DNA from: Magnetospirillum sp. ME-1
GTDB lineage: Bacteria; Pseudomonadota; Alphaproteobacteria; Rhodospirillales; Magnetospirillaceae
DNA: 64,000 nt
Reading direction: 5' to 3'
NCBI RefSeq assembly: GCF_002105535.1
Contig: NZ_CP015848.1
Location: 868,907-932,906, forward strand
Shown: piece by piece, positions 22,829 to 32,025 of the stretch
Numbering within the stretch: the stretch's first letter is position 1
How the letters are laid out: each line of letters begins with the position of its first letter
Notes under the pieces: generated by a model
Told to the model about the DNA's origin: nothing
The model's input: the letters and a program-made list of their open reading frames with translations, nothing else
Databases searched by the model: none
Position numbers and translations under genes: made by a program

Positions 22829-23436
22829 CGCGGCCCCGCCTCAATCCCTGGGGCGAGCCCCGGCGGGCGCGGGTCGGCCTTCTGGGCGGCTCGTTCAATC
22901 CGGCGCACGACGGGCACCGCCATATCGCCCTGCTGGCGCTCCGGCTGCTGGGCCTGGACGAGGTCTGGCTGCTGGTCAGCCCGCAGAACCCCTTGAAGCC
23001 GGTTTCCGGCATGGCGCCGTTGCCAGAGCGCCTCGCCTCGGCGGAGACCGTTTGCGCCGGGCATCCGCGCCTGCGGCCCACCGCCATCGAAACCGGCCTG
23101 GGCACACGCTACACCGCCGACACCCTGGAGATGCTGCGCCAACGCTTCCCCCGCATCCGTTTCGTCTGGCTGATGGGGGCCGACAATCTGGCCGGGTTCC
23201 ACCGCTGGGCCCGCTGGGAAAGCATCTTCCAATCGGTGCCCGTTGCGATTCTGGCGCGTGGTCCCTATTCTGCGCGAAACCTCGGCACGAGAGCGGCCCA
23301 TCGCTTCGCGCATCACCGCCTGCCGTCGTCGAGGGCCCGATTCTTGTGGCAAGCTCAGCCGCCCGCCTGGGCGTTCCTGCACATCCGGCGCCACGCCGCC
23401 TCATCCACCGCCATCCGCAACAGGAGACAACCATAG
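22825..23436 (+). CDS. nadD: Nicotinate-nucleotide adenylyltransferase NadD
   Basis: 203 residues from GTG 22825, overlapping the proA stop by four bases (GTGA). The nucleotidyltransferase motif [12 protein letters not shown] is near residue 20; [13 protein letters not shown] and the ISTMVR-like SSTAIRN at the C-terminus are family-typical. It makes deamido-NAD from NaMN. Within a tight proB-proA-nadD-rsfS-rlmH run in which every junction overlaps or abuts. An alphaproteobacterial N-terminal extension ([13 protein letters not shown]) precedes the core. Confidence 0.92.
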   Translation: MTRPRLNPWGEPRRARVGLLGGSFNPAHDGHRHIALLALRLLGLDEVWLLVSPQNPLKPVSGMAPLPERLASAETVCAGHPRLRPTAIETGLGTRYTADTLEMLRQRFPRIRFVWLMGADNLAGFHRWARWESIFQSVPVAILARGPYSARNLGTRAAHRFAHHRLPSSRARFLWQAQPPAWAFLHIRRHAASSTAIRNRRQP

Positions 23437-23855
23437 CCCGCAAACCCGCCGCCAAGGCCGAATCCGCCGCACCCGCCCCCGCTCCCTCGCTGGCGGAGAT
23501 CGTGGCGGCCACCCTGGACGACCACAAGGCCGAGGACGTGGTCATCCTCGACCTCAAGGGCCGCACCTCCATCACCGACACCATGGTCATCGCCACCGGC
23601 AAGTCCCAGCGCCAGGTGGGCGCCATGGCCGACCACGTGGAGAAGGCCCTGAAGCAGGCCGGACAAAGGGTCACCATCGAAGGCATGCCCCAGTGCGATT
23701 GGGTGCTGGTGGACGGGGGCGACATCATCGTCCACCTGTTCCGCCCCGAGGTCCGCACCTTCTACAATCTGGAAAAGATGTGGGGCGCGCTGGAAGCCAA
23801 GGCCGACGCCCCCACCGCGGCGGCCGTGCGCGCCAAGGCGATCGAACAGGGCTGA
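23433..23855 (+). CDS. rsfS: Ribosomal silencing factor RsfS, apparent AUA start
   Basis: 140 residues if started at ATA 23433. Conserved sequence: [56 protein letters not shown] and YNLEKMW, the Iojap/RsfS family, which binds L14 and blocks subunit joining in starvation. No ATG, GTG or TTG is near the expected start. AGGAGAC at 23422-23428 is ideally spaced for ATA 23433, which overlaps the nadD TAG as ATAG, mirroring the usual ATGA coupling. The alternative GTG at 23346 would add 29 unconserved residues and lacks a clear Shine-Dalgarno. The function call is firm; the start is unusual. Confidence 0.85.
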   Translation: MARKPAAKAESAAPAPAPSLAEIVAATLDDHKAEDVVILDLKGRTSITDTMVIATGKSQRQVGAMADHVEKALKQAGQRVTIEGMPQCDWVLVDGGDIIVHLFRPEVRTFYNLEKMWGALEAKADAPTAAAVRAKAIEQG

Positions 23856-24313
23856 TGCGCCTTCTAATCAGAGCGGTAGGCAAGGCCAAGGCCGGCCCCG
23901 AGCAGGACCTGTTCCGCCAGTATTGCCGCCGCCTGAGCCCGCCGCCCCTCCTCAGGGAGGTGGAGGAGAAGCGCCCGCTCTCCGGTCCGCAGTTGAAGGC
24001 CCGCGAGGCGGAATTGCTGCTGGCCGTCATCCCCGATGGCGCCAGGGTGGTGGCGCTCGACGAGCGGGGCCGCGACATCGGTTCGGTGGACTTCGCCGGA
24101 AAGCTGCGGGACTGGCGCGATGGCGGCGCCCAGGACGTGGCCTTCCTGATCGGCGGAGCCGACGGCCATGGCGACGCGGTGCGCGACCGGGCCGACCTGC
24201 TGTTGTCGTTCGGGCGCATGACCTGGCCGCATATGCTGGTTCGCGCCCTGCTGGCCGAGCAATTGTGGCGGGCTCATTCGATTCTGACCGGCCACCCCTA
24301 CCATCGGCCCTGA
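23855..24313 (+). CDS. rlmH: 23S rRNA (pseudouridine1915-N3)-methyltransferase RlmH
   Basis: 152 residues, ATG overlapping the rsfS TGA by one base. Motifs: [35 protein letters not shown] (SAM-binding knot) and [27 protein letters not shown], the SPOUT RlmH signature. It methylates the helix 69 pseudouridine of 70S ribosomes. The pairing with rsfS is widely conserved. Confidence 0.96.
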   Translation: MRLLIRAVGKAKAGPEQDLFRQYCRRLSPPPLLREVEEKRPLSGPQLKAREAELLLAVIPDGARVVALDERGRDIGSVDFAGKLRDWRDGGAQDVAFLIGGADGHGDAVRDRADLLLSFGRMTWPHMLVRALLAEQLWRAHSILTGHPYHRP

Positions 24314-24405
24314 CCGATGGCCATATAACCATGGACTCTTGAAATTCTGTCCTTCATGGCGCAAGGATGGCGCAGGGGATATTGGCGGGGTTCCAAGGAG
24401 GGGTA

Positions 24406-24918
24406 GTGTCGGACTCTGATATTCCGCCGGAAGAGCGGGCTGCCTTCGAGGAATACGTTGCCAGGGTCGGCGGCACCAACATCAGTGCCCAGACCCTGCT
24501 GGCCACCGATTATCTCAACCATTTCAACGAGATCGTCATGCTGCTCGACATGGTTCCGGACATGCCGGACATGATCGAGGAATGCAAGATGTGGGCTCCG
24601 AAGAGCTACCAGGAGCATTTCGCCGATTCCACCTTCAAGGACAAGCAGCTGGCGGTGGAGGCCTATGAAGCCGTGCCCACCAAGTTCCGCCGCCCCTTCG
24701 AAGAGACCATCAACCACCTGAACACCCTGATCCTGGGGGGCGTCGCCAAGCTGGAAGACGAAATCGTCGCCGGGGCCGACCCGGGCCTCACCGCCGAGCA
24801 CGTCAAGGCCATCTCACGCGCCGCCCAGGCCCTGATGGATTGCGCCAACGCCATCATCCACGGCTCGAACCGCGCCATGGCCCAGGTGGAAATCGACGGG
24901 TTGCTGGGCGGAACCTGA
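24406..24918 (+). CDS. Conserved hypothetical protein, all-helical
   Basis: 170 residues from GTG 24406 behind a strong AAGGAGGGG Shine-Dalgarno; an in-frame ATG at 24367 lacks one. I do not recognise the family. The sequence is acidic, predicted mainly helical, with no signal peptide or membrane segment. Notable stretches are EYVARVGGTNISAQTLLAT, LLDMVPDMPDMIEECKMW and a C-terminal LMDCANAIIHGSNRAM. It lies 92 bases after rlmH in the same direction and ends before a palindromic repeat. Confidence 0.6.
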   Translation: MSDSDIPPEERAAFEEYVARVGGTNISAQTLLATDYLNHFNEIVMLLDMVPDMPDMIEECKMWAPKSYQEHFADSTFKDKQLAVEAYEAVPTKFRRPFEETINHLNTLILGGVAKLEDEIVAGADPGLTAEHVKAISRAAQALMDCANAIIHGSNRAMAQVEIDGLLGGT

Positions 24919-24936
24919 GGGGGGCGTTCTCCTCAC

Positions 24937-25039
24937 GTCATCCCGAGCGCATGCGAGGGATCTCATCCTGGAACGGCATTTCCGGTTTGGAAGCGGCATG
25001 CCAAGCGGAGATCCCTCCGCCCAAGGGCGTCGGGATGAC
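24937..25039. repeat. GTCATCCCGA-family palindromic repeat
   Basis: GTCATCCCGAGCGCATGCGAGGGATCTCATCC at the left pairs imperfectly with GGAGATCCCTCCGCCC...GTCGGGATGAC at the right, with about 40 variable bases between. It lies between two converging genes, 14 bases from the stop of the minus-strand methyltransferase. Confidence 0.8.
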
Positions 25040-25053
25040 AGGCATTTCTTATG

Positions 25054-25755
25054 TCACGAAAGCCGTCTGGCCACCCAGCCGCCGAAGCACAGCGCCCGGA
25101 AATAGGGCTCGGGCCTGGCGAAGCCGGTTTCGGCCAGCAATTGGGTCAGCCGCTCCTCGGTCACCGGGAAGATGTCGCGGTCCACGTGGCGGAAGCCCTT
25201 TTCCACCTCCACCTCGGGAATGCCCGCCGCCAGCTGCAGATGCCGCCACCAGGCCCGCAGCTGCTGCTGCCAGGGATCGCTCCACACGCCGAACAGGTCG
25301 GCCAGCACCAGGGGCGCGCCGGGCTTCAGATGGGCGGCCACTTCTTCCAGCAGGGTCTTCTTCGCCCCGTCATCGGGCAGGAAATGCATGACCAGCAGCA
25401 AGGTGGCGGCGTCGAAGGGCTCGAACTTGGGCAGGTCGCCCACCTTGGAGGGGTAAAGCCGCACCCGGGCGGTGAGGTTGTGCTCCTTCACCTTGATCTC
25501 GGCGTGCTCGAGCATTTCCTTGGAAGGGTCGACGCCCACCACCGAAAGATTGGGGCAGCTTTCCGCCAGGGCGACGCATTCGGCCCCGGTTCCCGCCCCG
25601 ATCACCAGGGCGCGCCCCCGGCCCGACGTGGTCTCGGCGACGATCTGGCACGACAGGACGTGCAGGGCGTCATAGCCGGGAATGGCTTCCCTGACCCGCT
25701 TGTCATAGGCGGCGGCGCGGTCGGCGTCCCAGTGGCGGACGGTATCAACACTCAT
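25054..25755 (-). CDS. Class I SAM-dependent methyltransferase
   Basis: 233 residues, with GGAGGGGAG upstream of the ATG. The Rossmann motif I reads ALVIGAGTGAECVALA, motif II VVGVDPSKEML, and the post-II acidic loop is followed by ATLLLVMHFLPDD and LKPGAPLVLADLFG. This is a methyltransferase-12/25-like fold of unknown substrate; residual similarity to CmoA-like enzymes is possible. It precedes trmL by 18 bases on the opposite orientation to petA, and may be co-transcribed with trmL, which lies upstream of it. Confidence 0.75.
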   Translation of the reverse strand: MSVDTVRHWDADRAAAYDKRVREAIPGYDALHVLSCQIVAETTSGRGRALVIGAGTGAECVALAESCPNLSVVGVDPSKEMLEHAEIKVKEHNLTARVRLYPSKVGDLPKFEPFDAATLLLVMHFLPDDGAKKTLLEEVAAHLKPGAPLVLADLFGVWSDPWQQQLRAWWRHLQLAAGIPEVEVEKGFRHVDRDIFPVTEERLTQLLAETGFARPEPYFRALCFGGWVARRLS

Positions 25756-25773
25756 ATCTGCTCGCTCCCCTCC

Positions 25774-26295
25774 TTATGGGAAGGCCTCCAGCTGCCGCAA
25801 CGCCTCGGCGGTGGCGATGGACGCCGCCAGCGCCACGTTGAGCGACCGCGCCCCCGGCCGCATGGGAATGCGGATGCGGGCCTGGGCCGCGTCGAAGACA
25901 GAAGGCGGCACACCGGAACTTTCCCGTCCGACCATGATGGTGTCACCCGGGGCGAAAGGAAAGCGGTCATGACGCGCATCGCCCCCGGTGGTCAGCAGCA
26001 CCAGGCGGCGGCCCCCTGCAGCCAGGGCGGCGGCGAAGGACTCCCACGACGTATGGCGGGTGTAACTGGCCTGAGAGATATAATCCATTCCGGCGCGCCG
26101 GACTTTACGTTCATCAAGGACAAAGCCGCAGGGTTCGATTATATCCACGCCTACGCCCAGACAGGCGGACAGGCGCAGAAGCGTCCCCGCATTCTGCGGA
26201 ATATCCGGCTGGTAAAGGGCGAGGCGGAGAAGATCCAAGGGGGGTCTCGACGGCTGATTCGGACGGCACGGGATGTTGCTTTGCAGCAACGTCAT
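25774..26295 (-). CDS. trmL: tRNA (cytidine/uridine-34 2'-O)-methyltransferase TrmL
   Basis: 173 residues. The family normally begins at RLALYQPDIPQNAGTLLRL; here ATG 26295, with GCGGAG upstream, adds about 24 residues. Later motifs are FVLDERKVRRAGMDY, MVGRESSGVP and RIPMRPGARSLNVALAASI, the SPOUT SAM-binding knot. It methylates the wobble nucleotide of leucine tRNAs. Divergent from petA with about 96 bases between. Confidence 0.9.
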   Translation of the reverse strand: MTLLQSNIPCRPNQPSRPPLDLLRLALYQPDIPQNAGTLLRLSACLGVGVDIIEPCGFVLDERKVRRAGMDYISQASYTRHTSWESFAAALAAGGRRLVLLTTGGDARHDRFPFAPGDTIMVGRESSGVPPSVFDAAQARIRIPMRPGARSLNVALAASIATAEALRQLEAFP

Positions 26296-26391
26296 ATTAG
26301 CCGCTCCGCATGCATGTCGAGACGGCTGTTGAATCGACCCGGACGATGTGGTTAATAGTCGCGCTTCCGCGGGCCAACAAGAGGATTAATC

Positions 26392-26946
26392 ATGGCTGAT
26401 CAGGCACACAATGCCCAGCCCTCGTCGGTGGACGGGCAGACACGGCGGGATTTCCTGCTGTACGCCACTGCCGGCGTCGGTGCGATTGGGACTGGCTTGG
26501 CACTTTGGCCGTTCGTGCATAGCATGAACCCGGCCGCTGATACTTTGGCGCTTTCCACCACCGACGTGGACATCTCGGCCATCAAGCCGGGCCAGTCCGT
26601 CACCGTGGTGTGGCGCGGCAAGCCGGTCTTCGTCCGGCACCGCCTGCCCGAGGAAATCGCCGACGCCGGCAAGGTCAACACCGCCGAGCTGCGTGAGCCC
26701 GAGACCGACGCCCAGCGCGCCAAGAAGCCCGAATGGCTGATCCTGATCGGCGTCTGCACCCATCTGGGCTGCGTGCCGCTGGGCCAGAAGCCCGCCGACC
26801 CCAAGGGTGAGTTCGGCGGCTGGTTCTGCCCGTGCCATGGGTCGCACTACGACACGTCGGGCCGTATCCGCAAGGGCCCGGCTCCGGCCAACCTGCCGGT
26901 GCCGCCGTATCAGTTCACCACCGACACCACCGTCCGGATCGGCTGA
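26392..26946 (+). CDS. petA: Ubiquinol-cytochrome c reductase Rieske iron-sulfur subunit
   Basis: 184 residues. A twin-arginine motif ([14 protein letters not shown]) and one transmembrane helix (about residues 22-42) anchor the protein and export the folded cluster domain by Tat. The 2Fe-2S ligands are Cys122 and His124 (CTHLGC) and Cys146 and His149 (CPCHGSH), with Cys127 and Cys148 for the disulfide. AGAGGATTA precedes the ATG. A TTGAAT / TTAATA pair about 60 bases upstream is a possible promoter. It heads the bc1 operon, 11 bases before the cytochrome b-c1 gene. Confidence 0.97.
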   Translation: MADQAHNAQPSSVDGQTRRDFLLYATAGVGAIGTGLALWPFVHSMNPAADTLALSTTDVDISAIKPGQSVTVVWRGKPVFVRHRLPEEIADAGKVNTAELREPETDAQRAKKPEWLILIGVCTHLGCVPLGQKPADPKGEFGGWFCPCHGSHYDTSGRIRKGPAPANLPVPPYQFTTDTTVRIG

Positions 26947-26957
26947 GGGGGCCCGTC

Positions 26958-28955
26958 ATGAGCGACTTCAAGAGCAACAACAAGGTGGTCAACTGGATCG
27001 AAGAGCGCCTGCCCATCTTCTCGATGATGCAGCACTCGGCGATCGAGTACCCGACGCCTCGCAATCTGAACTACTGGTGGAACTTCGGTTCGCTGGCCGC
27101 GGTGATGCTGATCATCATGATCCTCACCGGCCTGTTCCTGGCCATGAACTATTCCTCCCACACCTCGCTGGCCTTCGACTCGGTCGAACGCATCATGCGC
27201 GACGTGAACTACGGCTGGCTGCTGCGCTACCTGCACGCCAACGGCGCGTCCATGTTCTTCATCCTGGTGTACATCCACATCTTCCGCGGCCTGTACTACG
27301 GTTCGTACAAGTCCCCGCGCGAGATCCTGTGGTTCATCGGCATCGCCATCTTCCTGGCGATGATGGCCACCGGCTTCATGGGCTACGTGCTGCCCTGGGG
27401 CCAGATGTCCTTCTGGGGCGCCACGGTGATCACCAACCTGTTCTCGGCCTTCCCGGTGGTGGGCGAGTACATCGTGACCCTGCTGTGGGGCGGCTTCTCG
27501 GTGGATAACCCCACGCTGAACCGCTTCTTCGCGCTGCACTTCCTGCTGCCCTTCGTGATCCTGGGTCTGGTGGTGGTGCACGTGTGGGCCCTGCATACCG
27601 TCAAGTCGAACAACCCGCTGGGCATCGACATGAAGGGTCCGCAGGATTCCATCCCCTTCCACCCCTACTACACGATCAAGGACCTGTACGGCATCGGCCT
27701 GTTCCTGATGTTCTACATGGCCTTCGTGTTCTGGGCGCCCAACTTCTTCGGCGAGCCGGACAACTACATCCCGGCGAACCCGATGGTGACGCCGCCGCAC
27801 ATCGTGCCCGAATGGTACTATCTGCCGTTCTACGCGATCCTGCGCGCCTTCACCTTCGACCTGCCCTTCCTGCCGGCCAAGCTGCAGGGCGTGCTGGCCA
27901 TGTTCTCGGCCATCCTGATCCTGTTCGCCCTGCCCTGGCTGGACACCTCCAAGGTGCGCTCGGCCAAGTTCCGTCCGCTGTACCGCCAGTTCTTCTGGCT
28001 GTTCTTCGTGGACTGCATGGTGCTGGGCTATGTGGGTGGCAAGCCGGCCGAAGGCATCCTGATCAAGATCGGTCAGTTCTGCACCGCCTACTACTTCGCC
28101 CACTTCCTGGTGATCCTGCCCCTCATCGGCAAGATCGAGAAGCCCAAGGCCCTGCCCGCCTCCATCGCCCAGCCGGTGGTCAAGGCCGCCGCCCTGGTCG
28201 CCATGATCATGGTCGGCCTGGCCGGCTTCGGCGGCGAGGCCAAGGCCAGCAGCGCCGGCATGCCCGAGTTCAAGAAGCCGGCGACCGCCTTCTCCTGGGA
28301 AGGTTTCTTCGGCAAGCATGACAAGGCGGCCCTGAAGCGCGGCTGGCAGGTGTTCCACGACGTGTGCGCCAACTGCCACTCCATGAAGCTGGTGTCGTAC
28401 CGCAATCTGGCCGATATCGGGTTCACCGAGGACGAGATCAAGGCGTTCGCCGCCGAGAAGGAAGTCCCCGATGCCCCCAACGACGAAGGCGTGGTCAACA
28501 ACCGTCCCGCCCGCGCCTCGGACCGCATCGTGCCGCCGTTTGCCAACGACAAGGCCGCTGCGGCGGCCAACGGCGGCGCCCTGCCGCCCGACCTGTCGCT
28601 GATGAACAAGGCCCGTCCCAACGGTCCCTATTACGTCTACTCGCTGATGCTGGGCTACGAGGACGCCGCTCCCGAGGGTCATCCGATCCCCGAGGGCAAG
28701 TTCTTCAACCACTACTTCCCCGGCAACGCCATCAGCATGCCCGCCCCGGTCATGGATGACATCGTCACCTATGCCGACGGCACCAAGGCGACCAAGGAGC
28801 AGATCGCCTACGACATCACCACCTTCCTCAACTGGGCCGCCGAGCCCGAGTTGGACGCCCGCAAGTCGCTGGGCCTCAAGGTGATGGTGTTCCTGGGCGT
28901 TCTCACCGCGCTGATGTACGCGCTGAAGCGTCAGATCTGGAAGGACGTGCATTAA
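26958..28955 (+). CDS. fbcH: Cytochrome b / cytochrome c1 fusion protein (FbcH type)
   Basis: 665 residues in one uninterrupted frame from ATG 26958. Residues 1 to about 405 are cytochrome b: haem-ligand histidines at 93, 107, 194 and 208, and the Qo-site PEWY at 284-287. Residues 411-430 look like an internal export signal ending GEAKA. The rest is cytochrome c1 with haem motif CANCH at 470-474, the axial-Met region NAISMPAPV and a C-terminal anchor helix. In Bradyrhizobium a comparable fbcH precursor is cut by signal peptidase into the two cytochromes; the same processing is expected. With the Rieske protein it forms complex III. Confidence 0.96.
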   Translation: MSDFKSNNKVVNWIEERLPIFSMMQHSAIEYPTPRNLNYWWNFGSLAAVMLIIMILTGLFLAMNYSSHTSLAFDSVERIMRDVNYGWLLRYLHANGASMFFILVYIHIFRGLYYGSYKSPREILWFIGIAIFLAMMATGFMGYVLPWGQMSFWGATVITNLFSAFPVVGEYIVTLLWGGFSVDNPTLNRFFALHFLLPFVILGLVVVHVWALHTVKSNNPLGIDMKGPQDSIPFHPYYTIKDLYGIGLFLMFYMAFVFWAPNFFGEPDNYIPANPMVTPPHIVPEWYYLPFYAILRAFTFDLPFLPAKLQGVLAMFSAILILFALPWLDTSKVRSAKFRPLYRQFFWLFFVDCMVLGYVGGKPAEGILIKIGQFCTAYYFAHFLVILPLIGKIEKPKALPASIAQPVVKAAALVAMIMVGLAGFGGEAKASSAGMPEFKKPATAFSWEGFFGKHDKAALKRGWQVFHDVCANCHSMKLVSYRNLADIGFTEDEIKAFAAEKEVPDAPNDEGVVNNRPARASDRIVPPFANDKAAAAANGGALPPDLSLMNKARPNGPYYVYSLMLGYEDAAPEGHPIPEGKFFNHYFPGNAISMPAPVMDDIVTYADGTKATKEQIAYDITTFLNWAAEPELDARKSLGLKVMVFLGVLTALMYALKRQIWKDVH

Positions 28956-28991
28956 GAGGCAGGCCCGCGCCTCTTGATTCACCGCTATCGG

Positions 28992-29029
28992 ACGGCCGTC
29001 GTTGGCGACAACGGCGGCCGTTTCGTTTT
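28992..29029 (+). terminator. Rho-independent terminator after the bc1 operon
   Basis: A 12-bp stem ACGGCCGTCGTT / AACGGCGGCCGT (one G-T wobble) with a GGCGAC loop and TTTCGTTTT after it, 37 bases beyond the fusion stop. Confidence 0.9.
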
Positions 29030-29050
29030 GACGCCGCGCGGCGCCGTGAT

Positions 29051-30874
29051 ATGGTCCGCGCGCACGTGCCGTCGCGAGGCCATAGTCCGTTGAGCAAGCA
29101 GAAGATTTCCTTCGACCATTCCACCTGGGTCCTGGTGCGCCGCCTGTTCAACGAGGGCATGCGCCCCTATATGGGCAAGGTCATGGCCGCCGTGTTCTGC
29201 ATGGTGGTGGGCGCCGCCGCCAACGCGGGCTATGCCCTGCTGATGGACCCGGTGGTCAACAAGATCTTCACCGAGAAGCGCCCCGAATTCCTGCTGCCGC
29301 TGGCGGCCGCCGTGCTGGCCACTTTCGCGGTCAAGTCGGTGTGCAATTACGGTGAGGCGGTGTTCCTGTCCAAAGTGGGCCTGCGCGTCATCGCCGACAT
29401 GCAGGCGCGCCTGTTCGCCCACCTGATGCGCCTCGACGTCGCCTTCTTTCACGCCAATTCCACGGGCCGCATCCTGTCGCGCCTGACCAACGACATCTCG
29501 CAGATGCGCTTCGCGGTGTCCGACGCGCTGACGGGGGCGGGCAAGGACGCCTCGTCGGTGATCTTCCTGATCGGCGCCATGTTCTACCAGGACTGGCGGC
29601 TGTCGGCCTGGACCTTCTTCATCTTCCCCATCGCCATCCTGCCCATCCGCAAGCTGGGCCGGCGCATGCGCAAGGTCACCGCCAACACCCAGGACCACAT
29701 GGGCCAGCTCACCACCTATCTGGAGCAGGCCATCCAGGGCATCCGGGTGGTCAAGGCCTATGGCATGGAGGAGTACGAGAAGCGCAAGGTGGGCGCCCTG
29801 GTGGAGATGCTCCAGGACCTGATCTACAAGGCGGCCCGGGTGCGCTCGGCCTCCTCGCCCATCATGGAGCTTCTGGGCGGCATCGCCATCACCGTGGTGA
29901 TCCTGTACGGCGGCACGCGGGTGGTGGCGGGCGAGACCACGCCCGGCGCCTTCTTCTCGTTCATCACCGCCCTGATGCTGGCCTATCGCCCCATCAAGTC
30001 GCTGGCGGCCATGAACACCAACCTGCAGGAAGGCCTGGCGGCGGCGGCGCGCACCTTCTCGGTGCTCGACACCCACCCCTCCATCGTCGAGAAGGACGGC
30101 TCCCCCGATCTGGTGGTGCTGGAGGGCAAGGTCAGCTTCGAAGGCGTGTTCTTCACCTATGACGGCGCCAAGGCGGTGCTGGACGGTATCGACCTCCCCG
30201 TGCCCGGCGGCAAGACCGTGGCCCTGGTGGGGCCGTCGGGCGCCGGCAAGTCCACGGTGCTGAACCTGCTGCCCCGCTTCTACGACGTCACCGACGGACG
30301 CGTGCTGGTGGACGGCCAGGACGTGCGCGGCGTCAGCCTCGCCTCGCTTCGCGCCAAGATCGCCCTGGTCAGCCAGGAGATCACCCTGTTCGACGACACC
30401 ATCCGCGCCAACATCGCCTATGGCCGCTTCGGCGCCACCGACGAGGAGATCGAGGCCGCCGCCCGTTCGGCCGCCGCCCACGACTTCATCATCGGCCTGC
30501 CCGAGGGCTACGACACCGTGGTGGGCGAGCGCGGCCTGAACCTGTCGGGCGGCCAGCGCCAGCGCCTGGCCATCGCGCGCGCCATGCTGAAGAACGCCCC
30601 CATCCTGCTGCTGGACGAAGCCACCAGCGCGCTGGACACCGAATCCGAGCGCCAGGTGCAGACCGCGCTGGAATTGCTGATGAAGGGCCGCACCACCATC
30701 GTCATCGCCCACCGCCTGTCCACCGTGGTCAACGCCGACCTGATTCACGTGCTGGACAAGGGACGGGTGATCGAATCCGGCGACCACAACGCCCTGATGG
30801 CCAGGGACGGGACTTATGCCCGCCTCTACGCCATGCAGTTCGCCGAGGAAGCCGCCAGACCCGTCGGAGGCTGA
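29051..30874 (+). CDS. msbA: MsbA-type ABC exporter (lipid A flippase)
   Basis: 607 residues from ATG 29051; a TTG at 29090 after GCGAGG gives a 594-residue product starting SKQKISFDHS and may be the real start. A six-helix exporter domain is followed by an ATPase domain with Walker A GPSGAGKST at about residue 394, signature LSGGQ near 498, Walker B ILLLDEATSALD and switch IAHRLST. Half-transporters of this kind flip lipid A-core across the inner membrane. WaaA, LpxK and an LpxL-like protein downstream support that role. Separated from the bc1 operon by a terminator. Confidence 0.88.
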   Translation: MVRAHVPSRGHSPLSKQKISFDHSTWVLVRRLFNEGMRPYMGKVMAAVFCMVVGAAANAGYALLMDPVVNKIFTEKRPEFLLPLAAAVLATFAVKSVCNYGEAVFLSKVGLRVIADMQARLFAHLMRLDVAFFHANSTGRILSRLTNDISQMRFAVSDALTGAGKDASSVIFLIGAMFYQDWRLSAWTFFIFPIAILPIRKLGRRMRKVTANTQDHMGQLTTYLEQAIQGIRVVKAYGMEEYEKRKVGALVEMLQDLIYKAARVRSASSPIMELLGGIAITVVILYGGTRVVAGETTPGAFFSFITALMLAYRPIKSLAAMNTNLQEGLAAAARTFSVLDTHPSIVEKDGSPDLVVLEGKVSFEGVFFTYDGAKAVLDGIDLPVPGGKTVALVGPSGAGKSTVLNLLPRFYDVTDGRVLVDGQDVRGVSLASLRAKIALVSQEITLFDDTIRANIAYGRFGATDEEIEAAARSAAAHDFIIGLPEGYDTVVGERGLNLSGGQRQRLAIARAMLKNAPILLLDEATSALDTESERQVQTALELLMKGRTTIVIAHRLSTVVNADLIHVLDKGRVIESGDHNALMARDGTYARLYAMQFAEEAARPVGG

Positions 30875-30880
30875 AAGCCC

Positions 30881-31591
30881 ATGAGCTGGGCCAAGCGCAT
30901 CGGCAAGAGCGAGGGATTGCGCGGGCTGCTGTGCTGGCTGGGCTCGCTCTACATCCGCTTCGTCTACCTCAGCGGCCGCTGGAGCGTGATCAACGGCGGC
31001 CATGCCCAGGTGCTGTGGGACTCCGGCCAGCCCTTCATCCTGGCCTTCTGGCACGGCCGCATCCTGATGATGCCCAAGTCGTGGCGACGAAGCGTGCCCA
31101 TCCACATGCTGATCAGCCAGCACAGGGACGGCCAACTGATCGCGCGGACCGTGTCCCATTTCGGCATCGACACCGTCCAGGGCTCCACCACCCGGGGCGG
31201 CAGCGCCGCGCTGCGGGCCATGCTGAAATTCCTGAAGTCCGGGGAATGCGTCGGCATCACCCCCGACGGCCCCAAGGGGCCGCGCATGCGGGCCAGCGAC
31301 GGCATCGTGGCGGTGGCCAAGCTGTCGGGAGTGCCCATCCTGCCCGCCACCTTCGCCACCAGCCGCCGCAAGCTGCTGCGCAGCTGGGACCGCTTCGCAT
31401 TGGCGCTTCCCTTCTCGCGCGGGGTCTTCGTCTGGGGCGCCCCCATCCTGGTGCCCAAGGATGCCGATGAAACGGCCATGGAATCCGCCCGTCGGGCGGT
31501 GGAGGACAGCCTCAACGCCATCACGCGGGACGCCGATGCCCGCATGGGCCAGGACACGCCGGAGCCTGCTTCGGTCGAGGGGGCCTCATGA
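30881..31591 (+). CDS. DUF374 family lysophospholipid acyltransferase-like protein
   Basis: 236 residues, 6 bases after msbA. FILAFWHGRILMMP corresponds to the acyltransferase catalytic region, and STTRGGSAALRAML and GITPDGPKGPRM are DUF374 hallmarks. Proteins of this family next to msbA and waaA are thought to acylate or remodel lipid A or phospholipids; the reaction here is not known. In an uninterrupted operon waaA would follow directly, but two minus-strand genes lie in between. Confidence 0.85.
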   Translation: MSWAKRIGKSEGLRGLLCWLGSLYIRFVYLSGRWSVINGGHAQVLWDSGQPFILAFWHGRILMMPKSWRRSVPIHMLISQHRDGQLIARTVSHFGIDTVQGSTTRGGSAALRAMLKFLKSGECVGITPDGPKGPRMRASDGIVAVAKLSGVPILPATFATSRRKLLRSWDRFALALPFSRGVFVWGAPILVPKDADETAMESARRAVEDSLNAITRDADARMGQDTPEPASVEGAS

Positions 31592-31593
31592 CC

Positions 31594-31995
31594 CTAGGGC
31601 CGCGACGTGCACCAGATGCGCAGAAAGACGTGTTCAATCGGCCCGCCGGCGCCGGGTTCGACCGGCTGCGGCTTCAACACGTCGCGGGCCAGCCAGTCGC
31701 ATCGTTCGACCTTACCCGGAACCTTCAGCACGACGCTGCCGCTTCCTTGGACCCCGCGGTACCGACAGATAAGCTTTGCATTTCTGTCATTCCAAGGCTG
31801 CGGGACTTCCGTGGCGCGCCAAACATCGCCCCGGCGAACTTCATTGGCCATATCCCCACCATCCTCGGCTCCATAGATGGGGTGCCCGCCAACCAATTTA
31901 TGGTCGCGGTTCTCCGGGTCCGTCAACGGGCAGTCGGTCTGAAAAGCCATGGCCGGAGCCGCAACCAAGAGCAGAACGAGGACGAGGCGAAGCAT
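31594..31995 (-). CDS. Small secreted protein, STY0300-like, possible immunity partner
   Basis: 133 residues. A signal peptide (MLRLVLVLLLVAAPAMA, cleavage after residue 17) implies a periplasmic location. The mature part has four conserved-looking cysteines (FQTDCP, LICRY, ERCDWL, RIWCT) and alternates W/Y-rich strands, resembling the STY0300-type secreted family as I recall it. It lies 30 bases downstream of the BPSL0067-like gene on the same strand, the order and localisation expected for an effector followed by periplasmic immunity. That pairing is inference. Base composition looks more AT-rich than the flanking lipid A genes. Confidence 0.55.
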   Translation of the reverse strand: MLRLVLVLLLVAAPAMAFQTDCPLTDPENRDHKLVGGHPIYGAEDGGDMANEVRRGDVWRATEVPQPWNDRNAKLICRYRGVQGSGSVVLKVPGKVERCDWLARDVLKPQPVEPGAGGPIEHVFLRIWCTSRP

Positions 31996-32025
31996 GGCGA
32001 TATCTCCATCGCCATGCTGCCATAC

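Noticed and set aside
26910-28982. Minus-strand frame of 690 codons opposite the cytochrome gene
   Set aside because: Antisense shadow of a highly conserved bc1 gene; composition is His/Gln/Glu/Val-rich and no start signal is present.
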